A stretch of 64,000 bases of DNA from an uncultured Pelagibacteraceae bacterium (GTDB lineage: Bacteria > Pseudomonadota > Alphaproteobacteria > Pelagibacterales > Pelagibacteraceae): NCBI GenBank assembly GCA_902592375.1, contig CACJEG010000004.1, positions 1 through 64,000 on the forward strand, given 5' to 3'. Positions 57,030-64,000 of the stretch are shown here, piece after piece. The notes below the pieces were generated by a model. It was given only the letters and a program-made list of their open reading frames with translations, did no database searches and had not been told where the DNA came from. How positions within the stretch are numbered: the stretch's first letter is position 1; the number at the start of each line of letters is the position of its first letter. The position numbers were made by a program, and so were the translations under genes.

Positions 57030-59102
57030 ATGTTTAAAGTATTTAAGAAGGAAATTGAAGTAGCAGGAAAGAAGATAAGTTTAGAAACAGGTAAAGTAGC
57101 AAGACAGGCAGACGGTGCAATAATCGCAACATGTGGAGAGACAGTCGTACTAGCAACAGTAGTTGGAGCAAAAAAAGTAAATCCTGATGTGGATTACTTT
57201 CCATTATCTGTAAATTACCAAGAAAAATATTATGCAGCTGGAAAAATTCCAGGTGGATATTTTAAAAGAGAAGCAAGACCAACGGAAAGCGAAACACTAA
57301 TCTCTAGATTAATTGATAGACCAATCAGACCTTTGTTTCCTGATGAATTTAAAAATGAAGTTCAGTTATTACCAACAGTAATTTCATACGATAAAGAAAA
57401 TGAACCAGATATTTTATCAATTACAGCATCATCAGCGGCATTAGCTATATCAGGAATGCCATTCATGGGACCTGTAGGAGCTTCAAGAGTTGGTTTTATT
57501 GATGGCAAATATGTTCTAAATCCATCTAAAACAGATTTAGAAAAATCAAAATTAGATTTAGTAGTAGCAGGTACAAAAGATGCTGTGCTTATGGTTGAGT
57601 CTGAAGCGAGTGGTTTAACAGAAGAAGAAATGTTAAATGCAGTTAAATTTGGTCACGAAGGTTTTGTTCCAGTAATCGAGATGATTGAGGAACTTGCAAA
57701 AGAATGTAGAAAACCTGAGTGGACAGTTGAGAAAAAAGATTTATCTGAAGTTAAGAAAAAACTTGAGGAAACTTTTACAGAAGATCTTAAAAAAGCTTTT
57801 GCAACAAGAGATAAACAAGATAGATCAAATCAAATTTCAGAAATTACTGATAAAGCTAAAAAGCTTTATGAGGAAGATGAAAATTACACTGATCTAGACG
57901 TTAACAGCCAGTTAAAAAATCTTGAAAAATCAATTGTTAGAAATGACATTCTAAAAAATAAAAATAGAATTGATGGAAGAGGTTTGTCAGACGTAAGACC
58001 TATTTCTTGTGAAGTAGGTTTTTTACCAAGAGCTCATGGTTCTGCATTATTTACTAGAGGAGAAACTCAAGCAATTGTTGTTGCAACTTTAGGAACCTCA
58101 GATGATGAGCAAAGAATTGAGAGTTTAGATGGACTTCAAAGAGAAAGATTTATGCTTCACTATAATTTCCCCCCTTTTTCAGTTGGAGAAACTGGAAGAA
58201 TTGGAACAGGTAGAAGAGAAATTGGTCATGGTAAATTAGCTTGGAGAGCAATTAACTCTTCATTACCTATAAAAGAGGCATTTCCATATACTTTTAGAGT
58301 AGTTTCAGAGATTACTGAATCTAACGGTTCTTCTTCAATGGCTACAGTTTGTGGAACATCATTAGCATTAATGGATGCGGGAGTACCAATTAAAGAGCCA
58401 GTTGCTGGTATTGCAATGGGTTTAATTAAAGAAGGTGATGATTTTAGTGTCTTATCAGACATTTTAGGTGATGAAGATCACTTAGGTGATATGGACTTTA
58501 AAGTTGCTGGAACTAAAGATGGAATTACCTCTCTTCAAATGGATATCAAAATTACAGGTATTACATTTGAAATTATGGAGCAGGCGTTAAGCCAAGCTAA
58601 AGATGGAAGAGTTCACATCTTAGGTGAAATGAATAAAGCATTATCAGCTTCAAGATCTGATGTTGGAAAACACACTCCAAAAATGGAACAAGTCAATGTA
58701 GATAAAAAAGACATTGCTGCCGTAATTGGAAAAGGTGGTGCAACAATCAGAGAGATAGTTGAAAAATCAGGTGCGAAAGTAGACGTAAATGACGAAGGTG
58801 TGGTAACAGTTGCTGCTCCAGATGAAGAGTCTAGAAACATCGCAATGCAAATGATTAAAGACATTACTGCAAAAGCTGAATTAAACAAAATTTATTCAGG
58901 TAAAGTAATGAAGATAATGGAGTTTGGTGCATTTGTAAATTTCCTAGGAAAACAAGATGGACTTGTTCATATTTCAGAACTAGCAGATAAAAGAGTTGCT
59001 AAAGTAACTGATGTTGTCAAAGAAGGTGACGAAGTTAAAGTTAAAGTGATTGGTTTCGATAGAGGTAAAGTTAAACTTTCTATGAAACAGGCTAGGGATT
59101 AG
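57030..59102 (+). CDS. pnp: Polyribonucleotide nucleotidyltransferase (PNPase)
   Basis: PNPase is the phosphorolytic 3'-5' exoribonuclease of the RNA degradosome. The 690-aa protein contains two RNase PH domains (first around [29 protein letters not shown]; second around [15 protein letters not shown] and [13 protein letters not shown]), a KH domain ([17 protein letters not shown]) and an S1 domain ([17 protein letters not shown]). Early codons use less T than the rest. It ends the nusA-pnp block. Confidence 0.97.
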   Translation: MFKVFKKEIEVAGKKISLETGKVARQADGAIIATCGETVVLATVVGAKKVNPDVDYFPLSVNYQEKYYAAGKIPGGYFKREARPTESETLISRLIDRPIRPLFPDEFKNEVQLLPTVISYDKENEPDILSITASSAALAISGMPFMGPVGASRVGFIDGKYVLNPSKTDLEKSKLDLVVAGTKDAVLMVESEASGLTEEEMLNAVKFGHEGFVPVIEMIEELAKECRKPEWTVEKKDLSEVKKKLEETFTEDLKKAFATRDKQDRSNQISEITDKAKKLYEEDENYTDLDVNSQLKNLEKSIVRNDILKNKNRIDGRGLSDVRPISCEVGFLPRAHGSALFTRGETQAIVVATLGTSDDEQRIESLDGLQRERFMLHYNFPPFSVGETGRIGTGRREIGHGKLAWRAINSSLPIKEAFPYTFRVVSEITESNGSSSMATVCGTSLALMDAGVPIKEPVAGIAMGLIKEGDDFSVLSDILGDEDHLGDMDFKVAGTKDGITSLQMDIKITGITFEIMEQALSQAKDGRVHILGEMNKALSASRSDVGKHTPKMEQVNVDKKDIAAVIGKGGATIREIVEKSGAKVDVNDEGVVTVAAPDEESRNIAMQMIKDITAKAELNKIYSGKVMKIMEFGAFVNFLGKQDGLVHISELADKRVAKVTDVVKEGDEVKVKVIGFDRGKVKLSMKQARD

Positions 59103-59155
59103 ATTACTTAAAAGTTTTGTATATTTTTTTTGTATATAAATTTTTGATCATTGTG

Positions 59156-60028
59156 TTATTGCCAAGGTTTACCCAAACACCATAGAACTAAAGAGTATCT
59201 TGTACCACTCGTTACAGGAGTAACACAATGATAAGCAAAAGAAGGAAAAATTATTACAGATCCTTGGGGACGAATTTCTTCGCACACTTTATATCTTTCT
59301 TTTATATGTGGTCCTAAATCAAACTTTAAATTTCCACCTTCATAGTCATTTGGATCAGATAAATTTACAGTCATACTTATTTTTCTTACTTTATTCCATT
59401 TTTTGATATCATGAGAGTAGTTGCCGGCAAGACCTAAGCCGTTCTTGCTTAATGGTAAATCTTCAGCATTCATATCTGGTTCAGGCATATTTTTGTCATT
59501 TACAATTATTTTTCCTTTATGATCTTTTTTTGCTGGCTTATATCTAATTGGATTATCATTTATTCGTATAGCAGGTTTAATAGCATTGTTAAAATCAGAA
59601 GATCCATCGGTATGCCATCCATAAAACCCTCCATCTTTTTTTTTACCATGGTAAATTGCAAATTGAAAAGTTTCTGCAGTATCTATGATCCAATTCCATC
59701 CAGACTTTTTATTGGCATCACTTATTAAAGGAAGAAAAGTGTCATATAACCATTTATCATTTAAACCACAGACCTCACTATCGCGAAAATAAAATTTATT
59801 TGGATTTTTTTCAATTTTAGTTAAATCTTCAATAGTTTTATCAGAAATACTTTTATTATCCCTAGAAGTTTCTTCATTTTTTTCAAATTTACCTGTTGTT
59901 GAACCTACTGTAGATCTCCCTATTTTTCTTTCATTTGTGATTTTTAAAAGTCCCAATTTAATAATTTTTTCACAAATATCTTTATTGATTGATTTTATGT
60001 AGGTTGCAAATGGATAAGATAATCTCAT
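59156..60028 (-). CDS. 2-oxoglutarate/Fe(II)-dependent dioxygenase (prolyl hydroxylase-like)
   Basis: A 290-aa protein with the facial triad of 2OG-Fe(II) oxygenases: H139-x-D141 in GWHTDGSSDF, distal H267 in FAYHCVTPV and the 2OG-binding R277 in GTRYSLVLW. The pattern, with YEGGNLKFD before the distal His, is close to the prolyl 4-hydroxylase/PiuC group also seen in marine phages. The substrate is unknown. No partner genes are adjacent; it stands alone between pnp and fabI. Confidence 0.85.
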   Translation of the reverse strand: MRLSYPFATYIKSINKDICEKIIKLGLLKITNERKIGRSTVGSTTGKFEKNEETSRDNKSISDKTIEDLTKIEKNPNKFYFRDSEVCGLNDKWLYDTFLPLISDANKKSGWNWIIDTAETFQFAIYHGKKKDGGFYGWHTDGSSDFNNAIKPAIRINDNPIRYKPAKKDHKGKIIVNDKNMPEPDMNAEDLPLSKNGLGLAGNYSHDIKKWNKVRKISMTVNLSDPNDYEGGNLKFDLGPHIKERYKVCEEIRPQGSVIIFPSFAYHCVTPVTSGTRYSLVLWCLGKPWQ

Positions 60029-60134
60029 AAAATAATTTTATTTTTGAAAAAAAAATTATTATGTCAATTTATCAATATTTATTTAATTGACGAGGAAATT
60101 TTATAAATTTAGATTGATTAAATTTTCAAAAATA

Positions 60135-60920
60135 TTATGAAATATTCTTGGGATCGGGCATTCCAACTTTGTTATATCCAGCATCTACGTAGTGAATTTC
60201 ACCTGTAACACCGTTTGCAAGTTCACTTAATAGATATAATGCTGAATTTCCAACATCATGGATATCTACGTTTCTTTTGAGAAAAGAATGGTCTTCATTC
60301 CATTTATATAAGAATTTTGCGTCTCCAATTGCAGAGGCAGCCAATGTCTTGATAGGTCCAGCACTTATTGCATTTACCCTCATACCTTTACTGCCCAAAT
60401 CTCTCGCTAGATATTTTACACTAGCTTCTAAAGCTGATTTACAAACACCCATTACATTATAATTTGGAATAGCTTTAGTAGATTCGTATGTTAAAGTGAG
60501 TAAGCTTCCTCCTTGTTTCATTACTTTTGAAGCTTCTTTTGCTACTTCAGTAAATGAAAAACAAGAAATTAACATACTTCTTAAAAAATTTTCTCTTGTC
60601 GTGTTTAAATATTCACCTGATAATTCTGATTTATCTGAAAAGGCAACTGCATGTACTACAAAATCAATTTCACCCCATTGAGATTTGATATCTTCAAATA
60701 GTTTCACAACTTCTTCTTTCTTTTCAACATCACAGTTAAATATAACATTTGAATTTAATTTTTCTGCTAAAGGAACTACTCTTTTTTTAAGAGCGTCACC
60801 TAAATATGTAAATGCTAACTCAGCTCCAGCTTCAGCAAGTTTTTGAGATATACCCCAAGCAATAGATCTTTCATTGGCAACACCCATTATTAATCCTTTT
60901 TTACCTTTCATCAAACTCAT
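60135..60920 (-). CDS. fabI: Enoyl-[acyl-carrier-protein] reductase FabI
   Basis: FabI reduces enoyl-ACP with NADH in fatty acid elongation. The 261-aa SDR protein begins KGKKGLIMGVANERSIAWGI, has Y145 and the catalytic Y154-x6-K161 pair (YNVMGVCK), and NAISAGPIKTLAA. It follows fabB by 3 bp, completing fabA-fabB-fabI. Confidence 0.96.
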   Translation of the reverse strand: MSLMKGKKGLIMGVANERSIAWGISQKLAEAGAELAFTYLGDALKKRVVPLAEKLNSNVIFNCDVEKKEEVVKLFEDIKSQWGEIDFVVHAVAFSDKSELSGEYLNTTRENFLRSMLISCFSFTEVAKEASKVMKQGGSLLTLTYESTKAIPNYNVMGVCKSALEASVKYLARDLGSKGMRVNAISAGPIKTLAASAIGDAKFLYKWNEDHSFLKRNVDIHDVGNSALYLLSELANGVTGEIHYVDAGYNKVGMPDPKNIS

Positions 60921-60923
60921 AAA

Positions 60924-62135
60924 CTAAACCTTTTCAAAAATTAAAGCAGCATTAGTTCCACCAAACCCAAAACTATTTGACATAACCGTATTTAAAGTTG
61001 CCCTAGTTTCAGTTTTTGAAACTATAGGAAATTTTTTAGCATTATCATCCATATCAGTAATATTTGCAGAACCTGTTATGAAATTATTTTTCATCATTAT
61101 TAAACAATAAATTGCTTCATGAACTGAAGCAGCGCCTAATGGATGACCTGATAAAGATTTAGTTGAACTTATTTTTGGAATATCATTTCCAAATGTTTCT
61201 TTAATAGCATTAAGTTCAGTTATATCTCCAACTGGAGTAGATGTTCCGTGGGTATTTATATAGTCAATTTTATTTTTAGTAGTTGCCATTGCCATTTTCA
61301 TACATCTAACGGCACCTTCACCAGATGGAGCTACCATATCGTATCCATCTGAGGTTGCTCCATAACCAGTTAATTCTGCGTATATTTTAGCCCCTCTTGC
61401 TTTAGCATGTTCGTATTCCTCAAGTACTAACACACCCGCACCACCTGCAATTACAAACCCATCTCTAGTTTTATCATAAGCTCTAGACGCAGATTGTGGA
61501 GTGTCATTGTATTTTGATGATAAAGCTGTCATAGCATCAAACATTGCTGTCATCGCCCAATGAATTTCTTCACTTCCACCTGCAAAAACAACATCCTGTT
61601 TACCCATTTGAATTAATTCCATAGAATTTCCTATGCAGTGACCACTTGTTGCACAAGCAGAACTCATTGTGTAGTTAGTTCCTTTAATTTTAAATGGTAC
61701 AGCAAGTGTTGCTGAGGCAGTACTAGCCATAGTTCTTGGAACAATAAAAGGACCCATTAGTTTAGGAGTTTTTGCTCTAGTTTTGTCTGCTGCAAGTATT
61801 ACGTTTTCAATTGATGGGCCTCCGGAACCCATTACAATCCCGGTTTTAAAATTACTTACTTCGCTTTCTTTTAATCCAGAATCCTCAATTGCCTCTTTCA
61901 TTGCAATATAATTATAAGCTGATCCTGAACCCATGAATCTAATTGTTTTTCTATCGATATGATCTTCTAGTTTAATATTTGGTTTACCATGAACATGACT
62001 TTTTAAATTATGCTCTTTATATTCTTCTGCAAAAGAAATTCCTGATTTTGAATTTAATAAAGATTGATGAACTTCTTCTTGATTATTTCCTAAACAAGAA
62101 ACAACTCCTAAACCGGTGATGACTACTCTTCTCAT
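60924..62135 (-). CDS. fabB: 3-oxoacyl-[acyl-carrier-protein] synthase I FabB
   Basis: FabB elongates unsaturated acyl-ACPs made by FabA. The 403-aa condensing enzyme has the nucleophile Cys161 in [10 protein letters not shown] and the catalytic His297 ([11 protein letters not shown]) and His332 ([15 protein letters not shown]), plus the glycine-rich [15 protein letters not shown] end. It shares a base with the fabA stop. Confidence 0.96.
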   Translation of the reverse strand: MRRVVITGLGVVSCLGNNQEEVHQSLLNSKSGISFAEEYKEHNLKSHVHGKPNIKLEDHIDRKTIRFMGSGSAYNYIAMKEAIEDSGLKESEVSNFKTGIVMGSGGPSIENVILAADKTRAKTPKLMGPFIVPRTMASTASATLAVPFKIKGTNYTMSSACATSGHCIGNSMELIQMGKQDVVFAGGSEEIHWAMTAMFDAMTALSSKYNDTPQSASRAYDKTRDGFVIAGGAGVLVLEEYEHAKARGAKIYAELTGYGATSDGYDMVAPSGEGAVRCMKMAMATTKNKIDYINTHGTSTPVGDITELNAIKETFGNDIPKISSTKSLSGHPLGAASVHEAIYCLIMMKNNFITGSANITDMDDNAKKFPIVSKTETRATLNTVMSNSFGFGGTNAALIFEKV

Positions 62136-62635
62136 TATTTAAATAACCCTACTTTTAAACTTTCTGCTGAATATATTTTTTTATTATCTGCAAGAACAAT
62201 TCCGTTTGCAAGACCTACAGTTGTCCCTCCAGGAGACATAATTTTCTTCATATCTATTTCATATCTTACATTTTTTACACTCTGTAAAACTTCACCTGTA
62301 AATTTTACAGTACCCACACCTAAAGCTCTTCCTTTTCCAGGATTTCCTAACCAACCTAGAAAAAAACCTACCAGTTGCCACATTGCATCTAAACCTAAGC
62401 ACCCTGGCATAACTGGATCTTTTTTAAAATGACAATCAAAAAACCAAAGATCATCTTTAATATCTAATTCAGCTTTTAAAGAGCCCTTATTAAATTTACC
62501 ATTATTTTCATAGATTTCAGTTATTCTGTCAAACATAAGCATTGGCGGAAGAGGTAATTTTGCATTGCCAGGTCCAAAAAGATCACCATTTCCACAAGTA
62601 ATTAGGTCATTATAGGAGTATGAGTTTTTTTTCAT
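62135..62635 (-). CDS. fabA: Beta-hydroxydecanoyl-ACP dehydratase/isomerase FabA
   Basis: FabA introduces the cis double bond at the C10 stage of fatty acid synthesis. I start it at 62635 ([14 protein letters not shown]), giving 166 aa; the longer frame to 62704 runs towards the Irr-box region. The hot-dog fold active site is intact: H69 in [15 protein letters not shown] and D83 in GLDAMWQ. It heads fabA-fabB-fabI, divergent from irr. Confidence 0.95.
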   Translation of the reverse strand: MKKNSYSYNDLITCGNGDLFGPGNAKLPLPPMLMFDRITEIYENNGKFNKGSLKAELDIKDDLWFFDCHFKKDPVMPGCLGLDAMWQLVGFFLGWLGNPGKGRALGVGTVKFTGEVLQSVKNVRYEIDMKKIMSPGGTTVGLANGIVLADNKKIYSAESLKVGLFK

Positions 62636-62706
62636 AATTTTGAGCCCCCTTATTACTTGATTTAATCCTAATATAATATAATAAAACATTATATTTTTAT
62701 TCATAC

Positions 62707-62723
62707 TTTAGAATAATTATAAA
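62707..62723. promoter_or_regulatory. Irr box (iron control element) between fabA and irr
   Basis: TTTAGAA (62707-62713), TAA, TTATAAA (62717-62723) matches the alphaproteobacterial Irr-box pattern TTTAGAA-N3-TTCTAAA at 13 of 14 positions. It lies 5 bp before the irr start codon and 71 bp upstream of the fabA ATG, so Irr may control its own gene and the fab operon. A sequence match by eye, not demonstrated binding. Confidence 0.6.
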
Positions 62724-62728
62724 AAACA

Positions 62729-63157
62729 ATGCCAAAAAACTGCAATTTTATTGAAAAATTAAGAGAAGTTGGACTTAGACCTACTAAGCAAAGAGTAAAA
62801 ATGTGTGAAGTTTTGTATAATAGAGAAAAAACTTTTCATTTCACAATTAACGATTTGGTTAAATTATTATCTGAGAAAATGAATCAAAAGATATCTCTAG
62901 CTACAGTTTATAACACAGTTCATGCATTTGAAAAAAAAGGATACCTAAAAGAAATTTCAATCGATAGTCATAAAAGTTATTTTGATACAAACACGTCAGC
63001 ACATCATCATTTTTTTGATGAAGATACGCATGAGCTAATTGATTGTGATGAGAGCGATATAGACAAAATAAATATTAGAAAAAATATAACTGGAAAAAAA
63101 ATAAATTCTGTTGAAGTTTTGGTTCGAGTTGCGAGTGATAATCAAACTCAAAAATAA
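62729..63157 (+). CDS. irr: Iron response regulator Irr (Fur family)
   Basis: A 142-aa Fur-family regulator with LRPTKQRVKMCEVLY and ISLATVYNTVHAFEKKGYLKEI in the DNA-binding half and the heme/metal-associated AHHHFFDEDTHELIDC. The HHH stretch and the fabA neighbourhood are typical of alphaproteobacterial Irr, which is stable under iron limitation and degraded or inactivated by heme. No N-terminal heme regulatory motif (GCPWHD) is visible. Confidence 0.88.
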   Translation: MPKNCNFIEKLREVGLRPTKQRVKMCEVLYNREKTFHFTINDLVKLLSEKMNQKISLATVYNTVHAFEKKGYLKEISIDSHKSYFDTNTSAHHHFFDEDTHELIDCDESDIDKINIRKNITGKKINSVEVLVRVASDNQTQK

Positions 63158-63186
63158 ATCTATCAAATCAAATACTTAAAATCTAC

Positions 63187-63203
63187 ATTATAATAATTCT
63201 AAA
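63187..63203. promoter_or_regulatory. Irr box upstream of rubrerythrin
   Basis: ATTATAA (63187-63193), TAA, TTCTAAA (63197-63203) matches TTTAGAA-N3-TTCTAAA at 12 of 14 positions and closely mirrors the reverse complement of the fabA/irr element. It ends 3 bp before the -35 box of the rubrerythrin promoter. Confidence 0.5.
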
Positions 63204-63206
63204 CTA

Positions 63207-63234
63207 TTGACATAGTCTTATTAACCATTATATG
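63207..63234 (+). promoter_or_regulatory. Sigma-70 promoter of the rubrerythrin gene
   Basis: A perfect -35 TTGACA (63207-63212), 16-bp spacer and -10-like TATATG (63229-63234). A strong AAGGAG ribosome-binding site follows at 63250-63255, 7 bp before the ATG. Together they suggest high expression. Confidence 0.6.
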
Positions 63235-63262
63235 GTGATTAACATTTAAAAGGAGAAAAATA

Positions 63263-63679
63263 ATGTCTTTAAAAGGAAGTAAAACAGAAGAAAACTTAAA
63301 AGCAGCATTCGCTGGAGAAAGTCAGGCAAATAGAAGATATCTTTATTTTGCACAAAAAGCAGACATCGAAGGTTACAATGATGTAGCTACAGTTTTTAGA
63401 TCAACAGCAGAAGGTGAAACTGGTCACGCTCATGGTCATTTAGAATATTTAGAACAAGTTGGTGACCCAGCAACAGGCAAACCAATTGGTGAAACTAAAG
63501 CTAACTTAGCTTCAGCTATTGAAGGTGAAACTCATGAGTACACAGATATGTATCCTGGTATGGCCAAGACTGCTAGAGAAGAAGGTTTTGAAGAAATTGC
63601 AGACTGGTTTGAAACTTTAGCTAAAGCTGAAAAATCGCACGCTGGTAAATTTCAAAAAACTTTAGAGTCTATTAGCTAA
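63263..63679 (+). CDS. Rubrerythrin (diiron domain only)
   Basis: A 138-aa four-helix diiron protein. The ligand motifs are [22 protein letters not shown] (E-x-x-H), [11 protein letters not shown] and AEKSHAGKF (E-x-x-H). There is no C-terminal rubredoxin domain, so electrons must come from elsewhere; such erythrins reduce peroxide. It is followed by an Fe-S cluster protein gene, a recurrent alphaproteobacterial pairing, and preceded by an Irr-box-like dyad. Confidence 0.95.
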   Translation: MSLKGSKTEENLKAAFAGESQANRRYLYFAQKADIEGYNDVATVFRSTAEGETGHAHGHLEYLEQVGDPATGKPIGETKANLASAIEGETHEYTDMYPGMAKTAREEGFEEIADWFETLAKAEKSHAGKFQKTLESIS

Positions 63680-63688
63680 TCAAATTAC

Positions 63689-63713
63689 TTAGTGGGCGTT
63701 AGTCGCCCACTAA
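63689..63713. terminator. Stable hairpin between rubrerythrin and the next gene
   Basis: TTAGTGGGCG (63689-63698) and CGCCCACTAA (63704-63713) form a perfect 10-bp stem with a 5-nt loop. There is no T-run on either side, so it may be a weak terminator or an RNA-stabilising or processing element that lets rubrerythrin be made in excess over the downstream protein. Confidence 0.6.
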
Positions 63714-63744
63714 AAACAATTCGAATTTTAAATAACCAAATTAT

Positions 63745-64000
63745 ATGAGTAAAGAAGGAAGTTTAGGTGCACCTATAAGACACCCTATAGATTTTGAGCA
63801 TCCGGATTTTTTAAATCCTGAAAAGTTAGATGCTGAAATGAGAAGAGTTTTTGATATTTGTCATGGATGCAGGAGATGTTTTAATCTTTGCGACTCTTTC
63901 CCAAAGCTATTTGACATGATTGATGAATCAAAAAACGAAGATGTTGAAAGCTTATCTAGCGATCAATTTGCCTCTGTAGTTGATGCATGTACATTATGTG
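63745..64000 (+). CDS. Fe-S cluster-binding oxidoreductase (GlpC/HdrD-like), N-terminal part, cut by window edge
   Basis: The first 85 codons are visible, from ATG 63745 (MSKEGSLGAPIRHPIDFEH). A ferredoxin-type motif CHGCRRCFNLCDSFP (C-x2-C-x2-C-x3-C) and a following DACTLC that looks like the start of a second motif mark a bis-4Fe-4S protein as in GlpC or heterodisulfide reductase relatives. Next to rubrerythrin it is the likely electron donor or partner in peroxide reduction; that is inference. Confidence 0.8.
   Translation, partial: MSKEGSLGAPIRHPIDFEHPDFLNPEKLDAEMRRVFDICHGCRRCFNLCDSFPKLFDMIDESKNEDVESLSSDQFASVVDACTLC

Noticed and set aside
62636-62704. 23-residue N-terminal extension of FabA
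   Set aside because: It runs into the fabA-irr control region, is hydrophobic and unlike FabA; the start at 62635 fits family length.

Overview
The window is a dense, AT-rich (about 70% A+T by eye) bacterial chromosome segment with almost no intergenic DNA, many 1-17 bp gene overlaps and no tRNA, rRNA, insertion sequence, prophage or CRISPR array that I could see. Gene content and order are alphaproteobacterial. The extreme streamlining and lysine/isoleucine/asparagine-rich proteins point to the SAR11 clade (Pelagibacterales). This taxonomic call is inference from synteny and composition, not from a marker search.

Layout. 1-494: 3' end of an SGNH-type gene. 495-3188 (-): hisB-hisH-hisA-hisF. 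3279-5167 (+): hslVU protease, apparently heat-shock controlled. 5157-10483: smr and a timA-like gene (-), fxsA and secB (+), then dnaQ, coaE, aroE, maf and the PEP synthase/PPDK regulator (-). 10484-10749: AT-rich intergenic region that is the best candidate for the chromosome origin. 10750-21010 (+): hemE, hemH, hemJ, rho, (sulfotransferase, -), mnmE, mnmG, rsmG, parA, parB, with a perfect parS site inside rsmG. 21000-25562 (-): DUF3576 lipoprotein, leuS, lptE, holA. 25772-26749 (+): major porin with its own terminator. 26799-30736: TenI-like protein, PLP-binding YggS, L,D-transpeptidase, winged-helix regulator, a 29-codon ArfA-like ORF, PfkB kinase, nth. 30736-35357 (-): grpE-dnaK-dnaJ-dapB. 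35394-40901: rdgB, LpoA-like protein, rsmI, BON lipoprotein, malic enzyme. 40954-46547: murJ, trpS, nfu, Bax-like glucosaminidase, polysaccharide deacetylase, short tsaB. 46557-52460 (+): fur/mur, miaB, phoH, ybeY, lnt, metK. 52560-59102 (+): nusA, infB, rbfA, rpsO, pnp. 59156-60028 (-): 2OG-Fe(II) oxygenase. 60135-62635 (-): fabA-fabB-fabI, divergent from irr (62729, +). 63263-64000 (+): rubrerythrin and the start of an Fe-S cluster protein.

How it works together. Replication and segregation functions (putative oriC, parS, parAB, holA, dnaQ) cluster around 10-22 kb. Three heat-shock loci (hslVU, grpE, dnaKJ) carry similar sigma-32-like promoters with a 16-bp spacer. Two matching iron-control (Irr-box) dyads sit in the fabA/irr intergenic region and just upstream of a near-consensus rubrerythrin promoter, suggesting a local Irr circuit linking iron or peroxide status to rubrerythrin and unsaturated fatty acid synthesis.

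Data quality. Two essential genes, dnaK and metK, are each broken by a single-base change in a short homopolymer while the rest of the protein is intact. Sequencing or assembly indels are the likeliest cause. Several normally conserved neighbours are absent from their usual places: rimI after tsaB, rimP before nusA, ylxR between nusA and infB, and truB between rbfA and rpsO.
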